A stretch of 64,000 bases of DNA from Corynebacterium mustelae. Lineage in GTDB: Bacteria > Actinomycetota > Actinomycetes > Mycobacteriales > Mycobacteriaceae. The DNA lies in assembly GCF_001020985.1 (NCBI RefSeq), contig NZ_CP011542.1, positions 930,001 to 994,000 on the forward strand, written 5' to 3'. Position 1 is the first letter of the stretch, and each line of letters starts with the position of its first letter. A program made the translations under genes and the position numbers. The notes below the pieces were generated by a model. It saw nothing but the letters and a program-made list of their open reading frames with translations. It did not search any database and was not told the DNA's origin. Below, piece after piece: positions 16,786-30,156 of the stretch.

Positions 16786-17733
16786 GTGAAGCTTCGTCGC
16801 GCTGTTGCGATTTGTGTTCTTGTCCCAACCCTAGCGTTTGGGCAGACCACTGTTGTTGCCCAACCGGCCGTTGCCCAGGTTCTTAATATCGAAACTGAAG
16901 TTAAGGAAGCACTGTCGTCTATGCCGCAGATCGGCGGTTCGCAGTTCCAGCTGCCGGAAGAGCTTGACATGAAGCAGGTTTTTGGCGCTGTGTTTGGCTT
17001 GCTGGCATTGATTGGCGGAATTGTTGGTTTGGTGTTTGGCCTTAAGGGCAAGGGATCAAGCGAGAAGCCAGAAGCTGAAATGCCTGCTGAGGAAAAACCA
17101 GCAGGTACCGGCGATGTAGCAGGTGACAACGTTCCGGCCCCAGCTGCTCCAGAAACGGGTGACGCTGATGCGGATGCCAACACCGAAACTAAGCCAGCAC
17201 CACCGGCTGATCCAGCCCCAGAGGTGGAGTCGAACTCACTGCGCGAGACCGTGGACAAGTCCGAAATGGATGCGCCGCTGGCTGAGGCGTATCACAAAAA
17301 GTCGGATCGCCCGGCTCGTTGTTCCGCGATTGAGGATCTGCCTGATTATCGCGGCATGAGCGAGAAGCAGCGCATGGAGTGGATGCTGCGTCAGACCAAC
17401 CGGATTCGTCAGGCACATGGTGCTAATCCGGTGCAGTGGAGTGAAGAGTTGGCTGGTGACTCGATGCGTTGGACCAGGTACCTGATTGATAATCACCCAG
17501 GTAAAATTGGGCACCCAAGCACGTTTGGAAAAGATGGCACCGATCTTGATCTCAAGCCAGGTCAGGGTGAAAACGTTGCGTACTACACCAATCCGCTTGA
17601 GGTTGTAGAAGGCTGGTGCCGTAGTGATGGACACTTCCAGAACATGATTCGTCCTGAGTTTACGCACTACGGACAGGCGTTGATTAAGGGCACTAACGAT
17701 TTCTACGTTTCAACCAGCCGGTTCCAGATGTAA
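16786..17733 (+). CDS. Secreted/anchored CAP-domain (SCP-like) protein
   Basis: 315 residues from a GTG at 16786 with AAAGGGAG five bases upstream. An N-terminal signal peptide (about 1-31, ending AQPAVAQ) is followed by a second hydrophobic segment at about 65-88 (VFGAVFGLLALIGGIVGLVFG), then an Ala/Pro/Glu-rich linker to about 150. Residues about 190-315 are a CAP domain: QTNRIRQAHGANPVQWSEEL, GHPSTFGK, GENVAYY, then GWCRSDGHFQNMIRPEF, including the conserved His and Glu of the family. CAP proteins act outside the cell; in actinobacteria their biochemical roles are mostly unknown. A perfect terminator follows. Confidence 0.85.
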   Translation: MKLRRAVAICVLVPTLAFGQTTVVAQPAVAQVLNIETEVKEALSSMPQIGGSQFQLPEELDMKQVFGAVFGLLALIGGIVGLVFGLKGKGSSEKPEAEMPAEEKPAGTGDVAGDNVPAPAAPETGDADADANTETKPAPPADPAPEVESNSLRETVDKSEMDAPLAEAYHKKSDRPARCSAIEDLPDYRGMSEKQRMEWMLRQTNRIRQAHGANPVQWSEELAGDSMRWTRYLIDNHPGKIGHPSTFGKDGTDLDLKPGQGENVAYYTNPLEVVEGWCRSDGHFQNMIRPEFTHYGQALIKGTNDFYVSTSRFQM

Positions 17734-17752
17734 TTACGTAATCGCAGGTTGC

Positions 17753-17805
17753 AGCCGGGCGTCGATAAGCTACATGCTTTTTCGACGCCCGGTTGTTGCG
17801 TTTTG
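17753..17805 (+). terminator. Terminator after the CAP gene
   Basis: CCGGGCGTCGA at 17754-17764 pairs perfectly with TCGACGCCCGG at 17782-17792, followed by a T-rich tail. The right arm lies within a near copy of the repeated word GCTTTTCGACG. Confidence 0.8.
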
Positions 17806-17955
17806 TGGGATTCCGTGGGAAGTGCAGCAACCTAAGTCGGATATCGGTGTGCTCTATTTACCGAGTTGAGGGTTACAGGATGACGGATGCATCACTGAGG
17901 TGTCGTCATCCGCGTGCTTAGCTTTTCGACGCTCCACCGGTGCCGGTGGACACGG

Positions 17956-18525
17956 TTACTGGTAGCCGAACCGTTCGTAGATTGCTGCGCAGTACTCTTC
18001 GTCGGTGATATAGCCGTTCTCACAGCCGTCGAGACCCTGGATTTCCCCGGAACTGGGGTTTGGGTTTCCATTTTCGTCTGTCCCGTAGCCGCACAAATAA
18101 GCAGGGCAGGTGCCGCCGTCGGCAATGGGGATTTGGCTGAGATCAAGTTCCTGTTGGCTTAGTTGGGCGCCAGCGTAGACGGCTGCGCATTCGGATGGGT
18201 CATTGACAAATGCATCAGTTTGTGGGCATTGGTAGCGGGCAGCTGGTGCAGTGGAAGTGGTGGTGGGGGCCTGCGAGGCTGGATCGATGCGGCATAGCTC
18301 GCTGGGGCGCTCGGAACCATCGGACCACAGCGCCATGTCGGCGCTGCCGTCGACGCATTTAACTACCGTCGGTTCAGCAGGCTGTGTCGAACGCGGTGTA
18401 CTTAGCGCTTTGGTCTGCGTTACGGTAGTGGTCAAGGGCTGTTTGAGTGCAGTGGGTGAGGTTTCGTTCGATCCACAACTGATAAGCAAGAATGCGGTTG
18501 CGGCCAGGCCGAGTGCACGTTTCAC
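17956..18525 (-). CDS. Lipoprotein of unknown function
   Basis: 189 residues from a GTG with AAGGAAG six bases upstream. The N-terminus is a lipoprotein signal peptide (KRALGLAATAFLLISC) whose lipobox Cys is residue 17. A Thr/Ser/Pro-rich stretch follows (about 20-95), then a Cys-containing region with repeated short motifs (YQCPQTDAF, ECAAVYAG, GTCPAYLCGYG, DGCENGYITDEEYCAAIYERFGYQ). The two E(E)Y/ECAA(V/I)Y segments look like an internal repeat. The protein would be anchored to the outer face of the membrane. It is transcribed leftward, divergent from the Lrp-type regulator. No family was recognised. Confidence 0.75.
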   Translation of the reverse strand: MKRALGLAATAFLLISCGSNETSPTALKQPLTTTVTQTKALSTPRSTQPAEPTVVKCVDGSADMALWSDGSERPSELCRIDPASQAPTTTSTAPAARYQCPQTDAFVNDPSECAAVYAGAQLSQQELDLSQIPIADGGTCPAYLCGYGTDENGNPNPSSGEIQGLDGCENGYITDEEYCAAIYERFGYQ

Positions 18526-18778
18526 GGTACTTCCTTGTTATAGGTAGGCAACGGTGATGAAGCTGCGTCAACCACAGCGTTTTTGGTTTTTTCTATCCGA
18601 TATTAAGTCAAAACTAATTTTTCTTAGCATTTTGCCCCTATTTGGTGGGATGGGGGCGTTTATGGGGCCTATTGGGGGAGAGGTACAGCGCAATAATCGG
18701 ACAATTGTATAAGTACTACTAAAACTTTGTTACAAAGAGCTAAGAATTTGACCAATTGCGTTGCATAAAGCACGTTGC

Positions 18779-19237
18779 ATGAACAATTATTGGTACATGG
18801 ACGATATTGATCGCGCGATAGTAGCTGAACTGCAAAAAGATGGCAGATTAAGTAATCAAGATTTAGCCGCACTCGTGGGGCTCACCCCAGCACCCTGTTT
18901 ACGCCGGGTGCGGAAGTTAGAAGAACTGGGAATTATCAAAGGCTACCGGGCTGTCGTGGATCAAGTGGCACTCGATCGCGGTTTTGAAGTCATAGTTCAG
19001 GCGGATGTGGGAAAAAATGACGGACCCACCATTGCGGAGTTTGAACAGCGGGTGGCCGCAATGCCGGAAGTTGTTGAATTGCGGCGCATGTTTTCCCGAC
19101 CGGATTACTTCATCCGCGTGCGAGTGCGCGACGCTGAGCATTATGAAGAATGGCTGACCAAGGGGCTGCTGGGTAATCCGGGAGTCGCTCGGGTGGATTC
19201 CCGCATGACGATGAAAGTCATCAAAGCGCAGGATTAG
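18779..19237 (+). CDS. Lrp/AsnC-family transcriptional regulator
   Basis: About 152 residues with an N-terminal winged helix-turn-helix (DDIDRAIVAELQKDGRLSNQDLAALVGLTPAPCLRRVRKLEELGIIKGYRAVVD), the standard Lrp/AsnC pattern, and a C-terminal RAM (ligand-binding, beta-alpha-beta) domain (FEVIVQADV, VVELRRMFSRPDYFIRVRVRD). The start is uncertain: the in-frame choices are TTG 18761, ATG 18779 and ATG 18797, and none has a strong ribosome binding site. Family members bind amino acids and control amino acid metabolism genes; the target here is unknown. Its stop overlaps the convergent ABC transporter gene stop by three bases. Confidence 0.9.
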   Translation: MNNYWYMDDIDRAIVAELQKDGRLSNQDLAALVGLTPAPCLRRVRKLEELGIIKGYRAVVDQVALDRGFEVIVQADVGKNDGPTIAEFEQRVAAMPEVVELRRMFSRPDYFIRVRVRDAEHYEEWLTKGLLGNPGVARVDSRMTMKVIKAQD

Positions 19238-20193
19238 CCTAACCGGTGGAGACCGGGTGAAAGCCGAACGGTCACAGTCTCACCTGGTTGCCATCGTGGG
19301 GCACCTAGGCAACGGGAGCTTAGTCGCACCCCATCGCCGCGTTCGACAACATACATGGTGGAGTGGCCTAAGAACTCGATGCTGCGAATTGTCGCGGTAA
19401 AATCACCCGGCTCTGTAGCGGAACGTAAACTGACTTGTTCGGGGCGGACGACTGCGCCGTCGTCAAGCACTGTGCAGGTACCCAAGAAATGCGCGACCCA
19501 CTCCGAGGCGGGCGCGTTATAAACCTCGCTGGGGGTGCCGCATTGCGCGATGACACCGCCGTTCATGACGGCAACCCGATGTGCCATCGATAGCGCTTCG
19601 TCTTGATCGTGGGTAACTAAAATTGCCGACGCATCCGCGGCCGCAAGAATGTCAGCGATATCCGTCCGAAGCCTGGTGCGTAATGCGGCGTCAAGCGCGG
19701 CAAATGGTTCGTCAAGAAGTACCAATGCGGGATTCGGCGCAAGCGCGCGAGCGAGTGCCACTCGCTGGGCTTGCCCGCCGGAGAGCTGTGCTGGTTTGCG
19801 GTCAGCTAACCCCGCGACATCCACGAGTTCCAACATCTCCGCGACGCGGGCGGCTTTGTTTGGGTGTTTTCCTAACCCAAAGGCGACATTCTGGGCCACC
19901 GAAAGGTGCGGAAATAACGCGGCGTCTTGCGGAACCAGGCCGATACGACGCCGCTCCGGCGGAATATTGGTGCTAGCGGAGAAAACCGTGGTTCCACCGA
20001 GTTCGATGGTGCCACCAGATGCCGCCATAAGGCCGGAGATCACCCGCAGCAACGTTGTTTTGCCGCAGCCGCTGGGCCCCAAGATTGCAAGTAACTCGCC
20101 GGTTTCAAGTTGCAGATTGACGTTATCTACCACCGGACGCGCCGAATTTCGGTAGGCGGCCGATACGTCTTTTAACACAAGAGCAGGGGTCAC
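19234..20193 (-). CDS. ABC transporter ATP-binding protein, iron(III) type
   Basis: 319 residues from a GTG. Walker A is GPSGCGKTT (about 38-46), the signature is LSGGQAQRVALARAL (about 137), and Walker B is ALVLLDEPFAALD, followed by the switch His in ILVTHDQDEAL. The C-terminal 80 residues form a TOBE-like domain (VVRPEQVSLRS). The gene is the last of a three-gene operon: it starts four bases after the permease stop. Together with the permease and binding protein it matches the FbpABC/AfuABC layout for periplasmic-type iron(III) uptake. Sugar or polyamine transport is less likely given the binding protein. Confidence 0.9.
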   Translation of the reverse strand: MTPALVLKDVSAAYRNSARPVVDNVNLQLETGELLAILGPSGCGKTTLLRVISGLMAASGGTIELGGTTVFSASTNIPPERRRIGLVPQDAALFPHLSVAQNVAFGLGKHPNKAARVAEMLELVDVAGLADRKPAQLSGGQAQRVALARALAPNPALVLLDEPFAALDAALRTRLRTDIADILAAADASAILVTHDQDEALSMAHRVAVMNGGVIAQCGTPSEVYNAPASEWVAHFLGTCTVLDDGAVVRPEQVSLRSATEPGDFTATIRSIEFLGHSTMYVVERGDGVRLSSRCLGAPRWQPGETVTVRLSPGLHRLG

Positions 20194-20197
20194 GATT

Positions 20198-21706
20198 TTA
20201 CCTATCTGAATCTGGGGAACCGGCCAACATCAATGCCGGAATGCTCGCGGCGGCGATTAAAGCTAGGGCGTAGGGGGCGGCGGCACCGTAGGCGTTGATG
20301 TCGCTGAGCTGCCATAACCGGGTTGCTAGGGTATCTGTCCCAATCGGGCGCATCATGAGGGTGGCGGGAAGTTCCTTCATGACCGTTACCGCAACGATTA
20401 ACGCCCCGGAAGCGATACCCGGCCACGACAGGCGTGCGGTGACCTCCAGCCATGTTTGGCGTGGATTGCGGCCTAAGCTGCGCGCCGCGTCTTCCAGTGT
20501 GGTGGGAACTTGGGCGATAGCGGTGCGGGTGCTTCCCATAGCTTTAGGGACAAACATGATTGCGTATGCAACGACCATGAGCGCCATCGTTTGGTACAAA
20601 AACGGCAGGAATTTCAACGCAAGATATACCATTGACAAACCCAGAACTACCCCGGGCAAGCCGTGGCCGATATAGGTTACCGTCTCAATCGCTGCTACCG
20701 ACTTTGCTTTTCGACGCGCGGCCAACACGCTAATAGGCAACGCCAATGCGGTGGCGAGCGCCGCGCCGATTAACCCAAGCGCAACCGTTGTGCCCAGCGC
20801 ATATAACAGGCGTGTGCCTTCAAATTCACGTTGCGCCACGCTCAACGACAATCGGTACAGCTGCTCTCCAATGGGAAGTCCTACGCTTAACGCGAAAATT
20901 CCCAACAACCAGGCGCAAACGCCCCAAGTGCCCCACCACGGAAGCGGCTTAGGTGGCACATTGCCATGTGCAATGCGTGTCGACGTCACAGGTTGCCGAA
21001 GCAGCCGCTCGCAGGCCACCACGATTATCGCCAACACCACTAAAAGCGCAGACAACACGATCGCGAGCGTTCTATTGAAGCTCCCGGAAAACGCGGTCTG
21101 CACGGCCGGGGTCAGGGTGGGAAACCGCATGATGGAAACCACCCCGTACTCCGCTAAACAATAAAGCGCCACCAACAATGCCCCCGCCGCTGCGGCTGGC
21201 ATAACTTGTGGCAACGACATGCGCATAAACGCACGTATTGGGCCTGTTCCAAGGGTGCGGGCGACATCTTCGATGCCCCTGTCGGCTCGTCGAAAAGCGG
21301 CGGCAGTGGGGAGAGTAACGTACGGAGTTGTCGCTAGAACCAAAACCAGCCATGAGCCTACAAACCCACGCAAATCCGTGGCAGAAACCCACGATAACCC
21401 GGCCACATACGACGGAACTGCAAGTGGCAATGTCGCGGCCACCCACCACAGTCTCGGCAGCGGTAAAGATAACCGCACCAAACAGAAAGCCGTAGAAACA
21501 CCCAAGACTAACGCGCCCGCAGCGACAGTCACCACTAAATACAAAGTATTGAGCGAATGCGTAATCGTGTTGGGGCGGGTAAACGCACGGATGACCGCCC
21601 CAGAAGGAGCGGTCATCAACTCAGCGATCAAAAAGAAAAGCGGGGCAGCCACTAATGCGGCTGCGCCGATCGCTAAACATAGAAGAAGTCGGTATGAAGT
21701 AGTCAC
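20198..21706 (-). CDS. ABC transporter permease, fused two-domain, iron(III) type
   Basis: 502 residues from a GTG, three bases after the binding-protein stop. About 12 hydrophobic segments in two halves are visible. Each half has an EAA-like loop for contact with the ATPase (GIEDVARTLGTGPIRAFMRMSLPQVMPAAAAG at about 140-172 and TLEDAARSLGRNPRQTWLEVTARLSWPGIASG at about 403-435). This fused double permease is the FbpB/AfuB type, found in iron(III) transporters of many bacteria. The iron assignment follows from the linked binding protein and the DtxR-like site upstream. Confidence 0.88.
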   Translation of the reverse strand: MTTSYRLLLCLAIGAAALVAAPLFFLIAELMTAPSGAVIRAFTRPNTITHSLNTLYLVVTVAAGALVLGVSTAFCLVRLSLPLPRLWWVAATLPLAVPSYVAGLSWVSATDLRGFVGSWLVLVLATTPYVTLPTAAAFRRADRGIEDVARTLGTGPIRAFMRMSLPQVMPAAAAGALLVALYCLAEYGVVSIMRFPTLTPAVQTAFSGSFNRTLAIVLSALLVVLAIIVVACERLLRQPVTSTRIAHGNVPPKPLPWWGTWGVCAWLLGIFALSVGLPIGEQLYRLSLSVAQREFEGTRLLYALGTTVALGLIGAALATALALPISVLAARRKAKSVAAIETVTYIGHGLPGVVLGLSMVYLALKFLPFLYQTMALMVVAYAIMFVPKAMGSTRTAIAQVPTTLEDAARSLGRNPRQTWLEVTARLSWPGIASGALIVAVTVMKELPATLMMRPIGTDTLATRLWQLSDINAYGAAAPYALALIAAASIPALMLAGSPDSDR

Positions 21707-21709
21707 TAC

Positions 21710-22795
21710 TTATTTAGTGTAGGTCAAGCCAACTTCATCAATCATCGCTGCAGTTTCATCTACCGACGAAAGCTTGGACAAATCGAAATCAGGATTCGAG
21801 CTTGGATCCATTGCTGGCACACCTTCCGGCGCGGTCATTCCCTCAACCAGCGGATATTCGAAGGTTTCGGTGGCGAAGTACTTCTGTGCATCCTCCGACA
21901 GCAGGAACTTGACGAACTCTAACGCCTGCGGATCCTTCTCTGCCTTCTTGGTGACACCAACGCCGGTTGCATTAACCAGGGAAGCTAAATCGCCCGGCTT
22001 GCCGAACTTCAGCTGTGCCGTCATGTTCTCGGCGCCCTTTTCTGCGGCATCCAAGTACCAGTAGTAGTGGTTGATCAGACCAAGCGAAATCTCACCATTA
22101 TTGACGGCCTCAAGGATGCCGGTGTTCTTCTCGTAGGTCTTCACCTTATTATCGACGAGCTTCTGCAACCACTCGCGAGTGAAATCGTCGCCCTTTTCTA
22201 CCCGCATCGCGGTAACGAAGGAAAGGAACGAAGCGTTACCAGGGGCAACACCGATCTGTTCCGCCCACTTCGGATCAACCATTGCGTCAATGGTGTCCGG
22301 CGCATCTGCTTCTTGAACCTTGTCCTTGTTATACGCAACGACACGTGCACGGCCGGTAACGCCCACCCACTTCTTCTCAGAAGAAGAGAAATTAGCGGGA
22401 ACGGATTCAAACACCTCGGCAGGAAGCGGTGCCAGTAGATCCGCGTCACCGACCAAGCCGAGAGCACCAGCTTCCTGGGAGAAGAAGACCTCAGCTGGCG
22501 ACTTCTCGCCCTCGGTTAACAGCAACTGAGCCTGCTCAGCGGTCTTTCCGTATCGAACCTCGGTCTTGATGCCGGATTTCTCCTCGAACATCTTGATTAG
22601 TGGAGCCACCAGATCTTCGCTGCGGCCAGAGTAGATCACCAGGGTGTCATCACCGGACTGAGCCTGGGTCGTGTCCGTGCTGGAAGATGCGGAGGAAGAT
22701 CCAGACGAGCTATCGCTGTTCGAGCATGCAACCAATCCGCCGACCAGGGCGACTGACGCGGTCGATGCTAGAAGAAATCGATAAGGAGAACGCAT
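21710..22795 (-). CDS. Iron(III) ABC transporter substrate-binding lipoprotein
   Basis: 361 residues from the ATG at 22795, with GAGGTG four bases upstream. A lipoprotein signal ends in LVGGLVAC (lipobox Cys about 21), followed by a Ser-rich linker. The mature part is an extracellular solute-binding protein of the iron(III) type: TLVIYSGRSEDLVAPLIKMFEEKSG, EVRYGKTAEQAQLLL, PAEVFFSQEAGALG, then GLINHYYWY with the Tyr pair that commonly binds ferric iron. It opens the operon with the permease and ATPase. Its promoter region contains a DtxR-like half site. No other solute fits as well. Confidence 0.9.
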   Translation of the reverse strand: MRSPYRFLLASTASVALVGGLVACSNSDSSSGSSSASSSTDTTQAQSGDDTLVIYSGRSEDLVAPLIKMFEEKSGIKTEVRYGKTAEQAQLLLTEGEKSPAEVFFSQEAGALGLVGDADLLAPLPAEVFESVPANFSSSEKKWVGVTGRARVVAYNKDKVQEADAPDTIDAMVDPKWAEQIGVAPGNASFLSFVTAMRVEKGDDFTREWLQKLVDNKVKTYEKNTGILEAVNNGEISLGLINHYYWYLDAAEKGAENMTAQLKFGKPGDLASLVNATGVGVTKKAEKDPQALEFVKFLLSEDAQKYFATETFEYPLVEGMTAPEGVPAMDPSSNPDFDLSKLSSVDETAAMIDEVGLTYTK

Positions 22796-22841
22796 AAACA
22801 CCTCAAAAAATAAAGGGAAATTGTAAAACCGCACCTTATTT

Positions 22842-22865
22842 AGCGCAGTTCTAGCTAACCTAACA
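22842..22865. promoter_or_regulatory. DtxR-like iron box (partial) upstream of the iron transporter
   Basis: CTAACCTAA at 22855-22863 is a perfect right half of the DtxR consensus (TTAGGTTAGSCTAACCTAA). The left half is degraded, although TTAG at 22840-22843 and AGCTAA lie nearby in a weak overlapping arrangement. It lies about 60 bases upstream of the binding-protein start. DtxR represses iron uptake genes in corynebacteria when iron is plentiful. The call is by eye. Confidence 0.5.
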
Positions 22866-23057
22866 TAAATTGATTGATGGTGTCTACAACTATTGAATGA
22901 TGAACGCATTTTCTGCATGCGAATGGTTAAGTGGCGCGCATGTAGATTGTGTTCTTTTGTGGTGTTGTGCTGGGGGTTTGTTGTTTGTTGTGGGGGTGTG
23001 TAAGTTATAGCGAGTCGCCGGCGGTGCTGGTGGTGTGGGAATCTTATCTTGTTGGGG

Positions 23058-23087
23058 TTGACGTTTGTGTTGGTCTTGGGGTAGGGT
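23058..23087 (+). promoter_or_regulatory. Probable rrn promoter
   Basis: TTGACG and TAGGGT are separated by 18 bases, resembling vegetative-sigma rRNA promoters of actinobacteria. It lies about 450 bases before the 16S gene. Other promoters further upstream are possible. Confidence 0.6.
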
Positions 23088-23152
23088 TTTCGGTTATTGT
23101 CTCCATTTTTATTCTGCGCGTTGTTTGTGTGGGGTGGGGTGGTGGTCATGTT

Positions 23153-23178
23153 GTTTGAGAACTCAATAGTGTGCCAAT
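23153..23178 (+). promoter_or_regulatory. rrn leader antitermination/processing box
   Basis: TTGAGAACTCAATAGTGTG at 23155-23173 matches the conserved leader sequence that precedes rRNA genes in mycobacteria and corynebacteria and contains the boxA-like element. A related sequence (GTGAGAACTGTATAGTGGA) occurs before the 23S gene. Confidence 0.75.
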
Positions 23179-23533
23179 GTACTTTTGTTTTTTTGGTTGT
23201 TTTCTTGTTGTTTTTTGTTGTGGCTTTTGGTTGTGGCTGGCAAGTGTGGCTTGCTTGTTAAATGACTAGCTGTGCAGAAGATGATGGGTTGATGGCTTGT
23301 TGTTTTTTGTTGGTTTCTTTGCTTATGTTGTGATTCCCGTCCAACGTGGTGAGGGGACTGTTTTTGATGACTGTGTGTCCTGCTTTGTGTGGGGTGTGTG
23401 GTTGTTGTTTTTTTAATGATCAATTTTTTGATGGCGGTTGGTTTTGGCTGATCGTTGTTTTTTGTTGGTTGTTTGTTTTTTGCTGGTTTTGGGCTTTTCG
23501 CAGAGCCGTGCAGGAATTGTTTTTGTTCTTGTT

Positions 23534-28575
<5,042 letters not shown>

Positions 28576-28675
28576 CAAAACAACCCAAACAAAACAAACA
28601 CAAAAAACCGCGTCCACTACACAGTATCTGACACAACACCACCACAAAACAAAAACAACAATAATAATAATGATC

Positions 28676-28795
28676 GTGTCGGTGGCAATAGCGTCGGGGA
28701 CACGCCCGGACCCATCCCGAACCCGGAAGCTAAGCCCGACAGCGCTGATGGTACTGCAAACGGAAGTTTGTGGGAGAGTAAGACACCGCCGACCA
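28676..28795 (+). rRNA. rrf: 5S ribosomal RNA
   Basis: About 120 bases beginning GTGTCGGTGGC and ending with the complementary CCGCCGACCA, enclosing the conserved ACCCATCCCGAACCCGGAAG core and GGGAGAGTA. It is separated from the 23S end by about 100 bases of AC-rich spacer including an AATAATAATAA run. Confidence 0.93.
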
Positions 28796-28811
28796 CAAAA
28801 ACTCAACAAAC

Positions 28812-28845
28812 AAACCCCCACCCAACACAGGTGGGGGTTAAAACA
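28812..28845 (+). terminator. rrn operon terminator
   Basis: AACCCCCACC at 28813-28822 pairs perfectly with GGTGGGGGTT at 28830-28839 around a seven-base loop. It lies about 20 bases past 5S. Confidence 0.85.
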
Positions 28846-29178
28846 TTTATTACACATCTATTATAGTTTTATAGGGGAAAGTACCTGCGCAGTTGTGTGC
28901 CGAACCCGAATTTCCTGTTGCGTGGAGCCCTTGCAAGATTAAAATTTTATACTTATAAAATCATTGAAACTTAAATCAAAACCTAGCAAACTTTATGCAA
29001 AAATAATTAAATTGTTGCTTAAATGGTGATCTATTCATCTTTTTCTGAAAAAGGGGGTGCTATCTGGGGTAAATTACATCATTTGTGTTGTAGCTGGTTA
29101 GAAGTGCTGTAACGTTCTTGAATGTCGCCACCGCGATTCGTTGGTGGTTTTGTTCTACTCAAGAAAGAGGAATTCGTT
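28846..29178. other. AT-rich gap between rrn and the small secreted protein gene
   Basis: No gene is supported. The stretch is markedly AT-rich (28930-29050), consistent with a promoter region for the next gene. A ribosome binding site AAAGAGG is at 29164-29170. Confidence 0.55.
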
Positions 29179-29424
29179 ATGAAGGTTACTCGTTCTCTCA
29201 TCGCAGGCAGCGCAGTCATGGCTCTCGCTTTCGCTGCTGCCCCTTACCTCGCCCCTGCCGCTAACGCTCAGTTGGTGACTGGCACCCTCAGCATCATCCT
29301 GTCGATTATCGGCTCTGTTCTAAGCCTCGCAATCTTCCTGGGCTTCTGGGGCACCGTTTATAACTTCCTCGTTAACCACGGACACATCCAGGGTCGTGTA
29401 ATCCCAGGTCTGCCTGTATTCTAA
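29179..29424 (+). CDS. Small secreted or membrane-inserted protein, unknown function
   Basis: 81 residues from an ATG at 29179 with AAAGAGG eight bases upstream. A classical signal peptide is present (MKVTRSLIAGSAVMALAFAA, cleavage likely after PAANA at about 33). The mature part, under 50 residues, is mostly one hydrophobic segment (LSIILSIIGSVLSLAIFLGFWG) followed by a short polar tail (HGHIQGRVIPGLPVF). This recalls small exported corynebacterial envelope peptides, but the sequence is not one of the porins I know. Its own bidirectional terminator follows and it appears monocistronic. I do not recognise a family. Confidence 0.75.
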   Translation: MKVTRSLIAGSAVMALAFAAAPYLAPAANAQLVTGTLSIILSIIGSVLSLAIFLGFWGTVYNFLVNHGHIQGRVIPGLPVF

Positions 29425-29455
29425 GCAGAGCTCCATTACAGAGGATTTAAAAATT

Positions 29456-29502
29456 AAAAAAGGCCGGTTTCCATCGTATAGTGCGGGAAACCGGCCTTTT
29501 CT
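29456..29502. terminator. Bidirectional terminator
   Basis: AAAAGGCCGGTTTCC and GGAAACCGGCCTTTT form a perfect 15-base stem with a 14-base loop. It serves the small secreted protein gene on the plus strand and the DUF3239 gene on the minus strand. Confidence 0.85.
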
Positions 29503-29517
29503 TTGTGCCGATATTTG

Positions 29518-30156
29518 TTACAGCTCTAAGAGGTTGAAACGGGTTGCAAGGACGTCGTTAAGCTTGGCGGCGTTCTTTTCTAGTTTGTGCCACTGGTCAT
29601 GCGGAATCGCTTTCTGTGCAGCTTTGACAACGACGGGGTCTTTAGTGCCCCAAGCGATCGGCATTGGGGATATCTCGTCCCACTTATCTTGGGTATGGGC
29701 GGATCGGCGGCCTGTGACTGCGACTGCGGGTACCCGCTCACCTTTGCGGCGCTCGTGCCCCTCAATCCGGGTGACGGTACGCGTTGCTAACCCCCAGCGG
29801 GGTGGCGCAGTCGGGTCGCTATTGATATTAACTAGCGCAAGCAATGTGAGGTCACGACTGTTAACCTGCGCGATGATTGCTGGACATAGTTCGTATTGGC
29901 TATATAACTGAGAGGCGTCGCCTACTTGTCGGGGGATGATAAAAACCAGGCCGAAGCTAATCAGAGCCATAACGGCGAAACAGCCGATAATGAGATTGCC
30001 CATGGTGCCACCGAAATACAGTCGTAATCCGTAGCCAATTGCTAGGAGAATGAGGGCAAAGATGATTGCCGATATTTGGAGCCGTTTGGTGTCTTTGAGT
30101 AGCTCGTTGTGTTTCTTGGCGTAGTCGTTATCGACATCGAAACTAAAAGAATTCAT
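29518..30156 (-). CDS. DUF3239 membrane protein
   Basis: 212 residues with two N-terminal hydrophobic segments (about 29-48 and 53-74: ISAIIFALILLAIGYGLRLYF, LIIGCFAVMALISFGLVFII), followed by a cytoplasmic domain (YELCPAIIAQVNSRDLTLLALVNIN; PMPIAWGTKDPVVVKAAQKAIPHDQW). This matches the DUF3239 family found mainly in corynebacteria. Its ATG overlaps the stop of the helicase gene as ATGA, so the two are cotranslated. No function is known for the family. Confidence 0.75.
   Translation of the reverse strand: MNSFSFDVDNDYAKKHNELLKDTKRLQISAIIFALILLAIGYGLRLYFGGTMGNLIIGCFAVMALISFGLVFIIPRQVGDASQLYSQYELCPAIIAQVNSRDLTLLALVNINSDPTAPPRWGLATRTVTRIEGHERRKGERVPAVAVTGRRSAHTQDKWDEISPMPIAWGTKDPVVVKAAQKAIPHDQWHKLEKNAAKLNDVLATRFNLLEL

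Larger units (their letters stand above)
22870..23533. other. rRNA operon promoter and leader region
   Basis: This GT-rich stretch has no supported gene. It contains a good promoter, TTGACG (23058-23063), 18 bases, TAGGGT (23082-23087), and the leader box at 23155-23173. From 23185 to 23500 the plus strand is dominated by runs of TTTGTTG and TTGTTTTTT type, an unusual composition for a leader. The leader should base-pair with sequence past the 16S 3' end during rRNA processing. Confidence 0.65.

Noticed and set aside
22949..23158. Plus-strand open frame upstream of rrn
   Set aside because: Its Val/Gly/Cys-rich translation reflects GT-rich promoter DNA, and it contains the likely rrn promoter.
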